NCBI GenBank assembly: GCA_031374735.1
Contig: JANMGQ010000227.1
Coordinates: 1-64,000, forward strand
Source of the DNA: JABFRJ01 sp031374735
Lineage (GTDB): Bacteria; Pseudomonadota; Alphaproteobacteria; Rhizobiales; Hyphomicrobiaceae
Direction of reading: 5' to 3'
Length of the DNA: 64,000 nt
The position numbers and the translations under genes were made by a program. Under the pieces are notes generated by a model. It searched no databases, had not been told where the DNA came from, and worked only from the letters and a program-made list of their open reading frames with translations. Each line of letters starts with the position of its first letter. Positions within the stretch are counted from its first letter, which is position 1. Shown piece by piece: positions 32,671-42,273 of this stretch.

Positions 32671-32706
32671 AAAGAACCACGTCACCTCGGTGGCGTGGTT
32701 CTTTTC
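32671..32706 (+). terminator. Rho-independent terminator after the DUF2076 gene
   Basis: AAAGAACCACG (32671-32681) pairs with CGTGGTTCTTT (32694-32704), with an inner CACC/GGTG closing pair, followed by TTTTCG. The convergent aroQ gene ends at 32727, so it may also limit readthrough from that side. Confidence 0.85.
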
Positions 32707-32726
32707 GTGCGGCGCCTTGATTCACG

Positions 32727-33185
32727 TTAGGTCTTTGCCGTCGCGCGTTCCGCCAACAGATCGGCCATGGCGTCGACCGCGATCACATAGCCGTTGACAC
32801 CGAGACCGCAGATCAGAGCCGTTGCGGCCATCGTCGCGTAGCTGTGATGGCGGAAGGGCTCGCGCTTGTGCGGATTTGAGATGTGTAGCTCGATGATCGG
32901 CTGCTTCAGCATATTCAGGGCGTCGAGGATCGCAACGGACGTGTGTGTGAACGCCGCGGGGTTGATGATCACGCCGGAGCATGCCTCCATGCCACCTTGG
33001 ATCCACTCAATCAGTTCATACTCCCGGTTCGACTGGTGAAACGAGATCGTATGTCCACGCGCCTTGGCCCGGGCCGCGCACATGTCCTCGACCTGCTTCA
33101 ATGTGGTGTGGCCATAGATCTCCGGCTGGCGCTTGCCGAGCATGTTGAGGTTCGGGCCATTGAGAATCAGGATCGGTTTGGTCAT
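32727..33185 (-). CDS. aroQ: 3-dehydroquinate dehydratase, type II
   Basis: AroQ removes water from 3-dehydroquinate to give 3-dehydroshikimate in aromatic amino acid synthesis. The type II signature is complete: ILILNGPNLNMLGKRQPEIYG at the N-terminus (catalytic Tyr near residue 24), INPAAFTHTSVAILDAL, ELHISNPHKREPFRHHSY with the catalytic His. At 152 residues it fits the family; ATG 33185 is chosen over longer frames since homology begins at MTKPILI. In many Rhizobiales accB-accC follow; none are seen here. Confidence 0.95.
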   Translation of the reverse strand: MTKPILILNGPNLNMLGKRQPEIYGHTTLKQVEDMCAARAKARGHTISFHQSNREYELIEWIQGGMEACSGVIINPAAFTHTSVAILDALNMLKQPIIELHISNPHKREPFRHHSYATMAATALICGLGVNGYVIAVDAMADLLAERATAKT

Positions 33186-33450
33186 TGGCACGGTGTGAGT
33201 TGGAAGGGTTGAAATCTGCGCGCCCAACACAAAGCCAGGCGAGATGGAACCGGTACTAGCCCGCGCGTGACGGTGTGAACAGTGCCATCGCACCACGGCC
33301 GCAGGTAACGCGCCAAACGCCGCAATGTGGGCGCCATTGCCTCATTCTATAGAATATTGTTGCGTTGATCGGGCAGAGATCGGCGAAAATCAGTAGTAAC
33401 TCCCGCTCTCGTCGTCGTAGCCTTCAGCATTAACCCGGCGGAGGCACCTC

Positions 33451-34563
33451 ATGCGCATCGGCGTTCCCAAAGAGATCAAGAACCACGAATACCGCATCGG
33501 CATGACGCCGATTGCCGTCCGCGAGCTTGTCGCCCACGGTCATGAGGTGTTCGTGCAGCACGACGGCGCCGCTCGCATTGGTCTGTCAGATGACGACTAC
33601 AAGAAAGCCGGCGCCAAGATCCTCAAGACGGCGGCCGAGATCTTCGACAAGGCCGACATGATCGTGAAAGTGAAGGAGCCGCAGGCCGCAGAGTGCAAGA
33701 TGCTGCGTGAGGGCCAGACGCTGTTCACCTACCTGCATCTCGCGCCCGATCCCGATCAGGCCAAGGCGCTGATGAAGTCCGGCTGCACGGCCATCGCGTA
33801 TGAGACCGTGACGAACGTGCGCGGTGGCCTGCCGCTGCTCGCGCCCATGAGCGAAGTCGCCGGCCGCATGTCGATCCAGGCGGGCGCGCACTGCCTTGAG
33901 ATCGCGCAAGGCGGACGCGGTGCGCTGCTCGGCGGTGTGGCAGGCGTCGCGCCTGCGAAGGTCGTCGTGCTCGGCGCGGGTGTGTCGGGCATCAATGCCG
34001 CCGTCATGGCCGTTGGCCTGCAGGCCGAAGTCGTGATGCTCGATATCAATGTCGAGCGGCTCTACCAAGTGAAGCAGCAGCTGCCGGCCGTGACCACGCT
34101 GTACTCGACGCGCGCCGCCATCGAAGAGCAGGTGTTGTCCGCCGATCTGGTCATCGGCGCCGTGCTCGTGCCGGGTGCAGCCGCGCCCAAGTTGGTGACG
34201 GAAAAGCACGTCAAGGAGATGCAGCGTGGGGCAGTGCTGGTCGATATTTCGATCGATCAGGGTGGCTGCTTTGAAACCTCGCACGCGACGACGCATGCCG
34301 AGCCGACGTTTATGAAACACGAGGTCGTACACTATTGCGTCGCCAACATGCCCGGCGCCGTCGCTCGCACGTCGACGTTCGCCCTCGGCAATGCTACGCT
34401 GCCGTTCATCCTCGCTTTGGCCGACAAGGGGCCGAAGGCCGCCATGCTCGCCGATCCGCACTTGCTCGCAGGCCTCAACGTGCACGCCGGCAAGATCACG
34501 CACGCAGCCGTGGCAGATGCCCTCGGCGCCAAGGGAGTGGACGCCCGTCAGGCTCTTGGCTGA
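33451..34563 (+). CDS. ald: Alanine dehydrogenase
   Basis: Ald interconverts L-alanine and pyruvate with NAD(H), releasing or fixing ammonia. The N-terminus RIGVPKEIKNHEYRIGMTP, the catalytic-Lys region MIVKVKEPQAAECKMLREGQ, the NAD-binding loop VVVLGAGVSGINAAVMAVGLQAEV, and the C-terminal VANMPGAVARTSTFALGNATLPF all match. 370 residues is the usual size. GGAGG at 33440-33444 precedes the ATG. It stands alone in plus orientation and is divergent from aroQ. Confidence 0.96.
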   Translation: MRIGVPKEIKNHEYRIGMTPIAVRELVAHGHEVFVQHDGAARIGLSDDDYKKAGAKILKTAAEIFDKADMIVKVKEPQAAECKMLREGQTLFTYLHLAPDPDQAKALMKSGCTAIAYETVTNVRGGLPLLAPMSEVAGRMSIQAGAHCLEIAQGGRGALLGGVAGVAPAKVVVLGAGVSGINAAVMAVGLQAEVVMLDINVERLYQVKQQLPAVTTLYSTRAAIEEQVLSADLVIGAVLVPGAAAPKLVTEKHVKEMQRGAVLVDISIDQGGCFETSHATTHAEPTFMKHEVVHYCVANMPGAVARTSTFALGNATLPFILALADKGPKAAMLADPHLLAGLNVHAGKITHAAVADALGAKGVDARQALG

Positions 34564-34612
34564 TTATAAGCCAGCTTGGCCATCGGGCCACGGTTATGGC
34601 AAAAGCTGCGCC

Positions 34613-35149
34613 ATGACCGATGATATCCCGCCGCTTGAATGGACCCTTGCCGTCGATGCCGTGCCCGACCGCGGCATACCCGTCGTCGTGGTTGCGACCG
34701 ATGCTGAACGCGCGAGCGTGGCAAAGGCGCTGTCGCTCTTGTCGCTGGCGCAGTTGAAGTTTGCCGGCCGGGCCGTGCACCTGGCTGGTGGCAGGTATCG
34801 GTTGACTGGCCAGATAACAGCAGAGCTTGAACAAGCCTGCGTCATTACGCTCGACCCCGTACCAGCCCGCATCGACTGCGCGCTGGATGTCGAGTTCCGC
34901 CCTGACGCTATGGCGACGCCGCTGGCCGAAGTGGACGTTGAGCTGGACGAGGCTTCCGAGATCGAGCCGATCGTGAAAGGGCGGCTCGAAACCGGCCGCG
35001 TCGTTTATGAGACGCTGGCGGCGGCGCTTGAGCCCTATCCGCGCAAGCCGGGCGAGGCCATCGATGAGATGCTGGCGGCTCCAAAGGGTGCGGACACGGC
35101 CAAGGCAAATCCATTTGCCGTGCTTGCGAAACTGAAGCCGAAAAGCTGA
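34613..35149 (+). CDS. DUF177/YceD family protein
   Basis: The 178-residue product starts PPLEWTLAVDAVPDRGIPVVVVATDAERASVAKAL and contains LEQACVITLDPVPARID, a hallmark of the DUF177 (YceD) family, followed by an acidic stretch (VELDEASEIEPIVKGRLETGR). In many bacteria this gene precedes rpmF and is linked to 23S rRNA handling; here rpmF is not adjacent. It starts 49 bases after ald at the ATG 34613; frames from 34391 overlap ald and lack homology before this point. Confidence 0.82.
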   Translation: MTDDIPPLEWTLAVDAVPDRGIPVVVVATDAERASVAKALSLLSLAQLKFAGRAVHLAGGRYRLTGQITAELEQACVITLDPVPARIDCALDVEFRPDAMATPLAEVDVELDEASEIEPIVKGRLETGRVVYETLAAALEPYPRKPGEAIDEMLAAPKGADTAKANPFAVLAKLKPKS

Positions 35150-35204
35150 GCGGGCTATGCTAGAGCGTATCTTCACAGCCTGTCACTCTTGAGCCCGTCC
35201 AATA

Positions 35205-36629
35205 ATGTCCAAAGCCAGCACAATTCCGGCAGCCATCCTGGCCGAGCTCAAGGCCGTCGTCGGCTCAGCCGGGGCGCTCGAAGGCAAGGACACCGAGGCC
35301 TATTGCATCAGCTGGCGCGATGATTGGAAGGGCTCGGTGCCGCTCGTGCTGCGGCCGGCCAACACGGCCGAAACAGCGGCCCTCGTGAAGATCTGCGCCG
35401 CCAATAAAATCGCCATCGTTCCCCAAGGCGGACGCACCGGCCTCACAGGCGCCAGCCAGCCGCACGACGACATGAGCGAGGTGATCATGTCGACCGAGCG
35501 GATGCGCAAGATCATCGGCGTTGATCTCGAGAACGACACCATGACCGTCGAAGCAGGTGTTGTCCTCAAGGACATTCAAAACGCGGCAGATGCCGCCAAC
35601 CGGTTTTTCCCGTTGAGCCTTGGCGCGGAAGGCTCGTGCCAGATCGGCGGCAACATCTCGACCAATGCGGGCGGCGTGCAGGTGCTCAAATACGGCAATA
35701 CGCGCGCGCAGATCTTGGGGCTGGAAGTGGTGCTGCCCAATGGCGATGTCTGGGACGGCATGCGCGCCTTGCGTAAGGACAACACGGGCTATGATTTAAA
35801 GCAGCTGTTCATTGCCGGCGAAGGCACGCTCGGTTTCGTGACCAAGGCTGTGCTGAAAGTCTATCCCAAGCCAACGGCGACCGAGACCGCCTGGATTGCC
35901 GTCGAAAGCCCGGCCAAGGCCGTCGCGCTGCTGGGGCACATGAAGCAGCACATGGGCGATACCGTGACGGCGTTCGAGCTGATCTGTCGACAGATCATCG
36001 ACCTCTTGCTGGTTGGCGTCCCTGGCCACGCCGATCCGATGGTCGAGGTGCATCCGTGGTACGTCCTCATGGATGTGGCGAGCCAGGGGGCCCCTGGCAG
36101 CCTCAAGGATCCGCTGACGTCAGCGCTCGAAAGCGCCGTTGAAGCCGATCTGATCGGCGATGCGATCGTCGCCAATTCATCTGCCCAAGCGCTCAAGCTG
36201 TGGCGCATGCGCGAGGATATGGCACAGGCGCAAGCGTCAGCCGGCGGCTCCATCGGCCACGATGTGTCGGTACCGCTATCGAAAATACCGGAGTTTCAGG
36301 CGCGTGCCGACAAGGCCATGGGCGAGGCATATCCCGGCGTGCGGCATTGCTCGTTCGGCCACGTCGGCGACGGCAACATGCACTACAATCCCATTCGTCC
36401 GCCGAACTGGGATGCCGCGCGCTTCAAGGCCGAAAAGCCCAAGGTGAACCGCATCGTGCACGATATCGTCGTGTCGCTTGGCGGCTCGATCAGCGCCGAA
36501 CACGGCATTGGCCGCATGCGACGGGACGAAAACATCCACTACAAGAGCCCGGTCGAAATCGAATTGATGCGCAAGATCAAGCGCGCCCTCGACCCCGACA
36601 ACATCATGAACCCCGGCAAGGTGATCTGA
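35205..36629 (+). CDS. FAD-binding oxidoreductase (D-2-hydroxyacid / D-lactate dehydrogenase type)
   Basis: A 474-residue FAD-linked oxidase: the FAD-binding PCMH domain has VPQGGRTGLTGASQP and LSLGAEGSCQIGGNISTNAGG, plus FIAGEGTLGFVTKAVLK. The C-terminal domain shows SFGHVGDGNMHYNP and LGGSISAEHGIGRMRRDENIHYKSP. These features place it with D-2-hydroxyglutarate, D-lactate and glycolate dehydrogenases, but the exact D-2-hydroxyacid is uncertain. The electron acceptor is normally a quinone or cytochrome. It converges with the permease gene. Confidence 0.88.
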   Translation: MSKASTIPAAILAELKAVVGSAGALEGKDTEAYCISWRDDWKGSVPLVLRPANTAETAALVKICAANKIAIVPQGGRTGLTGASQPHDDMSEVIMSTERMRKIIGVDLENDTMTVEAGVVLKDIQNAADAANRFFPLSLGAEGSCQIGGNISTNAGGVQVLKYGNTRAQILGLEVVLPNGDVWDGMRALRKDNTGYDLKQLFIAGEGTLGFVTKAVLKVYPKPTATETAWIAVESPAKAVALLGHMKQHMGDTVTAFELICRQIIDLLLVGVPGHADPMVEVHPWYVLMDVASQGAPGSLKDPLTSALESAVEADLIGDAIVANSSAQALKLWRMREDMAQAQASAGGSIGHDVSVPLSKIPEFQARADKAMGEAYPGVRHCSFGHVGDGNMHYNPIRPPNWDAARFKAEKPKVNRIVHDIVVSLGGSISAEHGIGRMRRDENIHYKSPVEIELMRKIKRALDPDNIMNPGKVI

Positions 36630-36649
36630 GGCTGTCCTTTCCGCCGGCT

Positions 36650-38857
36650 TTACGCTCCTGCCGACGCCGCAATGCCGGGGCTGACGGTTTGTGCCCCGCG
36701 GCGACCAAGGCGACGCTCGCCGACCAGCAGCTGAATGAGCGCGATTGCCGCCAGCATGATCACAATCAGCACGCACGAGTAAGCGATCGCAAGACCGAAC
36801 TCGCCGGCTTCTACCCGTCCGACGATGTACGCCGTCGCCATGTTGTATTGCGCCGAGACGAGGAAGATGACCGCTGAAACGGCCGTCATCGCGCGCACGA
36901 ACGCATAGACGAGCGAGGCAACGACGGCGGGCCGCAGCAATGGCATCATGATGCGTCGCACGGTGGTGCCGGTCCGTGCGCCAAGCGTGAACGACGCTTC
37001 ATCGAGGCTCTTGTCGATCTGCGCCAGGGTAGCAATGCCGGAACGCACACCAACGGGCATATTGCGGAACACGAAGCAGATGATCAGGATCAGGCCGGTC
37101 CCCGTCAGCTCCACGGGCGGCACGTTGAAGGCCAGGATGTACGACACGCCGACAACAGTGCCAGGAATGGCGAAACTCAGCAGTGCCAGGAATTCGAACA
37201 GGCGTTGGCCTGCGAATTTCTGACGTGTGAGCAGATAAGCCGTCAGCAGACCGATGATGGCCGTCAGCGGCGCGGCGATGGTCGCGACTTTCAGCGTCAC
37301 CCAGAGCGAGTCCCACGCCGATCCCGTCAAGCGCAGGCCGGCAGCGCCCCATTCGATGCGGAAGGCCGTCAGCAGATGCTGCAGGGTTGGCGTGTAGTCG
37401 CGGCCCATGGTCTTGACGAACGCGCCCATCAGAATGGTCACGTAAATGACGACGGTCAGCATCGCCCACGGCACGGCCGTCAGATAGCACGCCCAGGTGA
37501 CGCGACGCGGCAGCGGCACGACGAGCCCCGAGTCGCCCTTGCCCGTGACCGTCGTGTAGTTCGTGCGCCCGACCCAGCTCTGCTGCGCCCAGAACGCTGC
37601 CAGCGTGAACGCCAGCAGGATGATCGACAAGACGGCGGCCCGGCCAGGATCATTCGCGGAGCCGACGACGGCAAAAAAGATCTTGGTCGAGAGCACCTCG
37701 AAGTTCCCGCCGAGCACCAGCGGGTTACCAAAGTCGGCCATGCTCTCGACGAAACCGAGCAGGAACGCGTTGGCAAGCCCCGGCCGCATCAGCGGCAATG
37801 TCACGGTGCGGAATGTGGTCCAGCTCTTGGCGCGCAAGGTCTGGGTCGCTTCTTCGAGCGAGGGCGAAATGCCCTGGACGACGCCGATCAGCACCAGAAA
37901 TGCAATCGGCGTAAAGGCCAGCATCTGCGCCAGGAACACGCCGGGCAAGCCATAGATCCAGCGCGAGCGCGGAATGTCGAACAGCGTATCGAGCAGGCCC
38001 GTGATCATGCCTGTGCGGCCAAACAGCAGGATGACAGCCAGGCCAATGACGAACGGCGGCGTGATGATCGGCAGCACCGTCAGCAGGCGCAGCACGCGCT
38101 TGCCAACGAAGGGCGTGCGCGTGACGATGAGCGCGAACGCAAGGCCGAGCGCCGTTGTGCCAACGCCGACCAAAATGGCGAGAAACAGCGTGTTCCACGC
38201 GACGCCACAGCGCACACCCGCCGTGATGCACCCGAGCCCCCAGATGGAGCCGTCAAAAAACTTGCCGAAGAATTCACGTGGGGCGAAGTTGCCGTTGGCA
38301 TCCTGAAACGCCTGCATCAGGATTTTCATGACCGGAAAGAATACAAACAACACGATCAGGCCGAGGATCAGCCCGATAGCCGAGGTCGTGAACGCGTCGC
38401 CCCGGCACCAGCCGCGTGCGGCGAGCCCGTGGGTCAGCAACAGCAGCAACGACATGACGACGACGAATGCGCCGTAGCCGAGGCCAGATTGTTTCGGCCC
38501 TGTGCCACCGAAGACGGCGGCAAGTCCAGGCAAGACCCAACCTTTATGGTCGATGGCAAAACCTTGCAGCCAAAACCAGATGAGGCCCGCGACGCCGGCG
38601 ATCACGAGCGCGCGGCCACTGTCCAAGCGCTTGCTTGCACCCACGAGTGGAAGCGCCGCAATGGCGAAGGCGAGCGCGAGCGGCAACAGCCACGGCTTGC
38701 CGCCAGCGAGCCCCAAGGCAAGCGCGCTACCGGACGGACCGAGCGGCCATCCCGCGAACTGGGCCAGCGACAGCGCGCCGCCATCGACGAGATACCAGGG
38801 CATGAGCGCGTAGGCGGCAAAGCCGACGACGAGCCAGAGCAGGGCAGACCGTTTCAT
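36650..38857 (-). CDS. Iron-type ABC transporter permease, two fused membrane domains (FbpB-like)
   Basis: A 735-residue inner-membrane protein holding two binding-protein-dependent permease domains. Two ATPase docking loops are visible, SLEEATQTLRAKSWTTFRTVTLP in the first half and SLDEASFTLGARTGTTVRRIMMP in the second, matching the FbpB/AfuB Fe(3+) permease layout. The N-terminal part has extra hydrophobic segments. Neither ATPase nor binding-protein gene is next to it, so it is an orphan in this window; the substrate (iron(III), thiamine or similar) is not certain. Confidence 0.87.
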   Translation of the reverse strand: MKRSALLWLVVGFAAYALMPWYLVDGGALSLAQFAGWPLGPSGSALALGLAGGKPWLLPLALAFAIAALPLVGASKRLDSGRALVIAGVAGLIWFWLQGFAIDHKGWVLPGLAAVFGGTGPKQSGLGYGAFVVVMSLLLLLTHGLAARGWCRGDAFTTSAIGLILGLIVLFVFFPVMKILMQAFQDANGNFAPREFFGKFFDGSIWGLGCITAGVRCGVAWNTLFLAILVGVGTTALGLAFALIVTRTPFVGKRVLRLLTVLPIITPPFVIGLAVILLFGRTGMITGLLDTLFDIPRSRWIYGLPGVFLAQMLAFTPIAFLVLIGVVQGISPSLEEATQTLRAKSWTTFRTVTLPLMRPGLANAFLLGFVESMADFGNPLVLGGNFEVLSTKIFFAVVGSANDPGRAAVLSIILLAFTLAAFWAQQSWVGRTNYTTVTGKGDSGLVVPLPRRVTWACYLTAVPWAMLTVVIYVTILMGAFVKTMGRDYTPTLQHLLTAFRIEWGAAGLRLTGSAWDSLWVTLKVATIAAPLTAIIGLLTAYLLTRQKFAGQRLFEFLALLSFAIPGTVVGVSYILAFNVPPVELTGTGLILIICFVFRNMPVGVRSGIATLAQIDKSLDEASFTLGARTGTTVRRIMMPLLRPAVVASLVYAFVRAMTAVSAVIFLVSAQYNMATAYIVGRVEAGEFGLAIAYSCVLIVIMLAAIALIQLLVGERRLGRRGAQTVSPGIAASAGA

Positions 38858-38891
38858 GCGACGAAATCTCGGTGAGGAACGTCCGGCTAGG

Positions 38892-40286
38892 TCACCACGT
38901 CAGTTCAATCACGCTGACGCGGTTTTCCTTCATCGGCCATGTGCGGGCGGCGATGGTCTCGCCGTTGAAGCGGCCGACGACGGTTTGCTGCGGGCCGTCG
39001 GGCAGTTTGAGCTTGGCGGTTGCGACGGTTGCGACGCCCTTGGGAATGCCCTCGGCGGGTTTACCGCCGAGTTCGACGACGTCGCCGCGCCCCTCGCCGA
39101 AGTAGCCGCGCGGGCGCGAGAGATATACAACGCTGCCGGCGTCGGCGTCGTCCTTGGCGAGGACCGCAGGACGGAGGTGGACGATGGTACTCGAAAGCAA
39201 GAACGGCGAGCGATACATGTGCGTGATCGGATAGCCCGGCGCTTCGATGACGAATTCGAGACAAGGAAAAATATTCTCTGGAAACCTAACTTCGTTGAGA
39301 TCAAGCGGTCCCCAACGTCCATCTTCTTCCGTGATTTTCTCAAGCAATACTTTGCCGATACGATAGCCGCTTTCTTTAACAACAAGAAATACTGAGAGCT
39401 TCGCACCAGAAATTCCAATGTTTGTAGGAGCATTCGAATCGAAGCCGGATACCTTGCCATCGAGCGAGCCTGTTGAGAGCTTAACCCGTGACGAAACTCG
39501 GGCGGGCTTGAAATCATCTACCAGTATTCGTTTCCCCTCCTTCCCCGTTATCACCTTCCACATGGCGACGAACGCTTCCTCGCCGTACCCCGTCTCGCGG
39601 TGATCGATCTCCGGGATGACGATGTTCTCCGCACCCTTTAATTCCGGGCCGTCAAAGCCAATGTTCGTCGGCGTGCCGGCCATGCCGAGGTGGCGGCCGT
39701 CGGGCTGGGCGAACTTGTCGTTGTCTGAACTGCGGATGGTGACAAAGCGCACGCCCGGCACCACTTCGCCCGCTGTCGAGTTCAAGTCCTGCATGAACGC
39801 CGACGCGCCGTTGAACTCGCTGCCAACCAGCGCTTTGTCGGAATTGATCACGCCGTGATTGACGCCGCCGGTGAGGATTGCGAGTGCCGTAAACTCCGCA
39901 CCGCCGCCATTCTTGAGATAGTTGCGCACGGTGTTGCAGCCGCGCGATTGGCCGATCAGGATCACCTTGGCCGCGCCTGTGCGGCGGCGCACCTCGGCCA
40001 CTTCCTCGCGCAACTGGCCCATGACGTCGGCCGCCGACGAGCGCCCCGCCTGCGGCCTCGCATCGACCGCACGCGCCTGCGGATATCTGAGGTCGACGGC
40101 GTGCAGGAGGTCCTTCGGATAGCCGTTGCTCTCAAAGCGCCACAGCGTCGTCAGCCACAAGCCCGCCGTGTCGCCATTGCCATGGACGAACACTATCGGC
40201 AGCGGCTTGTCCTGCGCGAACGCGCGCTGGGCGAATGCGGCGCTGCCCATCAGCATGAGCGCGCTGCGGCGTGAAATCTGAGCCAT
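38892..40286 (-). CDS. Tat-exported alpha/beta hydrolase
   Basis: The N-terminus SRRSALMLMGSAAFAQRAFAQ is a twin-arginine-type signal with cleavage after AFA. The hydrolase fold follows: IVFVHGNGDTAGLW (oxyanion region) and ILIGQSRGCNTV, with the nucleophile Ser in GQSRG. The C-terminal 200 residues look like a separate beta-rich domain (FVIEAPGYPITHMYRSPF), and its coding DNA (about 39260-39560) has clearly lower GC than the flanks. This fits exported lipase/esterase-like enzymes, but no substrate can be named. Confidence 0.8.
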   Translation of the reverse strand: MAQISRRSALMLMGSAAFAQRAFAQDKPLPIVFVHGNGDTAGLWLTTLWRFESNGYPKDLLHAVDLRYPQARAVDARPQAGRSSAADVMGQLREEVAEVRRRTGAAKVILIGQSRGCNTVRNYLKNGGGAEFTALAILTGGVNHGVINSDKALVGSEFNGASAFMQDLNSTAGEVVPGVRFVTIRSSDNDKFAQPDGRHLGMAGTPTNIGFDGPELKGAENIVIPEIDHRETGYGEEAFVAMWKVITGKEGKRILVDDFKPARVSSRVKLSTGSLDGKVSGFDSNAPTNIGISGAKLSVFLVVKESGYRIGKVLLEKITEEDGRWGPLDLNEVRFPENIFPCLEFVIEAPGYPITHMYRSPFLLSSTIVHLRPAVLAKDDADAGSVVYLSRPRGYFGEGRGDVVELGGKPAEGIPKGVATVATAKLKLPDGPQQTVVGRFNGETIAARTWPMKENRVSVIELTW

Positions 40287-40360
40287 GTGTGTCCCCTGTG
40301 TCCGCGTCGGACAGTCCCGCTTTCAAGTCTGCCGGACGAACGAGCGGGAGTACAGGGGAT

Positions 40361-40540
40361 CAGGCCAACTTCAGCGCCCGGATGGCGTTCTGCTTCAAGA
40401 CGAGGTCATGCACCTCGGGCTTGAATGCGGCCGCCTTGAAATTCGAGATCCAGCGATCGGGCTGGATGACTTCCGCTTCTAGCCCGTTGCCGCGGTCGCG
40501 GCCGGAGCTCGATCTTGACGTATGGTTGGTTGCCAGCACC
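40361..40540 (-). pseudogene. C-terminal remnant of an amidohydrolase (Amidohydro_2 family)
   Basis: Reading the minus strand into the stop at 40361-40363 gives a fragment ending in VIQPDRWISNFKAAAF and HDLVLKQNAIRALKLA. The ending with the conserved Asn-Ala-Ile-Arg next to Leu-Lys-Leu is typical of the last helix of amidohydrolase_2 proteins. The rest of the gene is absent: the neighbouring dehydrogenase stops at 40541. The fragment has no start codon of its own. Confidence 0.6.
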
Positions 40541-41656
40541 TTAAGCCCGCTCCATCTCTTCGCCGAGCACCTCGACGACGGCGGCCGTTGCAGCTTTCAG
40601 CCCTTGGTCACCACCAAATTCCATTGGCCTAAGGCGCCGCTCCGCAAAGGCGCGCACCATCGCGCGATCAAGCAAACCGGCCGCGACTGCCAACTCTTCG
40701 ATGCCGTGGCGCTCGGCGAGCCAGTCCAGCATCAAGGCGATCGACAGGAACGTCGCCGTCGGGTTGGCCTTGTCCTGGCCCGCGATGTCGGGTGCCGAAC
40801 CGTGGGCTGGTTGGAACAGGCCGTGCTCAAGGCCGAGTTCGGCGCAGGGCGCCATGCCCATGCCGCCGACGAGGCCTCCGCCGAGATCTGACAGGATATC
40901 GCCGAACATGTTCTCCATGACGAGCACGTCGGCGTCCCACGGCTTGCGCACGAGGTCGAGCGCCATGGCGTCGACGTAGTTGTAGCTGGTGGTGATGTCC
41001 GGGTTCAGCGCCGCACGCTCATCAAAGATTTTGCGGAAGAAGGCGAAGGCGCGAAACACGTTGGCTTTATCCACACACGTGACATGCCCCTTGCCGCCGC
41101 GGGCCTTGCGTTTGCGGGCCAGCGAGAAGGCGACATCGCACAGGTTTTCCGTGGTCTTGCGCGTGATGCGCAGCGTCTCGCGCGCCTCGGTGTCGCCGAT
41201 CACCTCGCCGCGGCCCTGACTGAAGAACAAGCCCTCGGTCGACTCCCGCAGCACGATGAGATCGATCTTCTCGGCGCGCTCATCCAGCAGGCGGCGCGGC
41301 GTGTTCGGATAGGCCTTCACGGGACGCACGCCGGCAAACAGGCCGAACTCTTCGCGCATGCGCAGATGTGGCGCGATCTCGGTGCCGCTGGGCAGACGCA
41401 CGCTCGGCAGACCCATGGCACCGAGCAGGATGGCATCCGCACTGCGCGCCGCCTCGAAGGCCTCCGTCGAGCAATCCTGGCTGCTGGTCTTGAAATAGGT
41501 CGCCCCGCAATCGAGCCGCTCCTCCACGCGAAACTCGAAGCCGCCCAACCGCTTCTGCAGCATCTCAACCAGCATCAATGCCGGCGGCACGATCTCGCGC
41601 CCGATGCCGTCGCCCGGCAGCGACGCGATGCGCAGGATCTTGTTGGTTTTGGTCAT
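40541..41656 (-). CDS. Isocitrate/isopropylmalate dehydrogenase family protein
   Basis: NAD-dependent beta-decarboxylating dehydrogenase of the LeuB/tartrate dehydrogenase family: RIASLPGDGIGREIVPPAL at the N-terminus, LRESTEGLFFSQGRGEV, CVDKANVFRAFAFFRKIF, and the metal-binding NYVDAMALDLVRKPWDADVLVMENMFGDILSDLGGGLVGG, then HGSAPDIAGQDKANPTA. About 371 residues from ATG 41656. It may be 3-isopropylmalate dehydrogenase or a paralogue acting on tartrate or similar acids; no leuA or leuCD is nearby, so the specific role stays open. Confidence 0.85.
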   Translation of the reverse strand: MTKTNKILRIASLPGDGIGREIVPPALMLVEMLQKRLGGFEFRVEERLDCGATYFKTSSQDCSTEAFEAARSADAILLGAMGLPSVRLPSGTEIAPHLRMREEFGLFAGVRPVKAYPNTPRRLLDERAEKIDLIVLRESTEGLFFSQGRGEVIGDTEARETLRITRKTTENLCDVAFSLARKRKARGGKGHVTCVDKANVFRAFAFFRKIFDERAALNPDITTSYNYVDAMALDLVRKPWDADVLVMENMFGDILSDLGGGLVGGMGMAPCAELGLEHGLFQPAHGSAPDIAGQDKANPTATFLSIALMLDWLAERHGIEELAVAAGLLDRAMVRAFAERRLRPMEFGGDQGLKAATAAVVEVLGEEMERA

Positions 41657-41742
41657 GACGAGTCCCGATGGCGGGCGAACTATGATTGATACAAGCGCAG
41701 GCGGCCACACATGACTATGGGACGGGTGGTCGCCGTCAAAGC

Positions 41743-42168
41743 TTAGGCCAGCACACGGAAGCTCGCATTTGCGCGCGCCACAACATCGCCGTCGGCCAGG
41801 ATGAGAGCGTCAACGACGCCTGAGGATTTGCCAACCTTCACGATGCGCGGGGCGACTTCGAGCCACTGGCCGAGCTTACTTGCGCTGACATAGTCGACGG
41901 CGAGGGACGTTGTGACAATACTTGGCTTCGACATACTTGGCTTCGACGCGCCAAGAGCAAGCCCAAGCGTCAGGCCGCAGGCATTGTCTGCAAGTGTCGC
42001 GATGACGCCGCCATGCAGCATGCCGCGCGAATTACAATGCGCATCGCCGACGATGATACCGAGCCGGAACACGCCGGTATTGGTCGCCGCATAGATTGGT
42101 TCCCAGGCCAGCGTCGCCGGTGAGGTGCGGCTATGGATGGCGAAATCGGGCGGCGGGACTGCTGTCAT
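41743..42168 (-). CDS. PaaI-like hotdog thioesterase
   Basis: The hotdog fold is seen as NSRGMLHGGVIATLADNACGLTLGLALG (the HGG motif with the helix), then VDYVSASKLGQWLEVAPRIVKVGKSSG. This arrangement matches PaaI-type acyl-CoA thioesterases. The product has 141 residues from ATG 42168 (MTAVPPPDFAIH); longer frames lack homology. A SKPSM/SKPSI duplication encoded by a 15-bp tandem repeat lies near residue 82. Confidence 0.82.
   Translation of the reverse strand: MTAVPPPDFAIHSRTSPATLAWEPIYAATNTGVFRLGIIVGDAHCNSRGMLHGGVIATLADNACGLTLGLALGASKPSMSKPSIVTTSLAVDYVSASKLGQWLEVAPRIVKVGKSSGVVDALILADGDVVARANASFRVLA
41918..41947 (-). repeat. Exact 15-bp in-frame tandem duplication in the thioesterase gene
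   Basis: ATACTTGGCTTCGAC occurs twice in direct tandem (41918-41932, 41933-41947) and encodes SKPSM SKPSI on the minus strand. Unit length keeps the frame. Confidence 0.9.
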
Positions 42169-42273
42169 GATGCGTCCTATCGGTCGGCTGGTCCAAGACC
42201 AGATACCAAACTCCAGCCGCCGTCCAGCCGCGGCCCCGCAGGCGCACCCGCTTGGTAGCGTGCCGCAGCCTTG

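Noticed and set aside
37205..38875. 556-codon open frame antisense to the iron-type permease
   Set aside because: Rich in Arg/Gln/His/Asp without domains; mirrors the third-position GC of the real gene.
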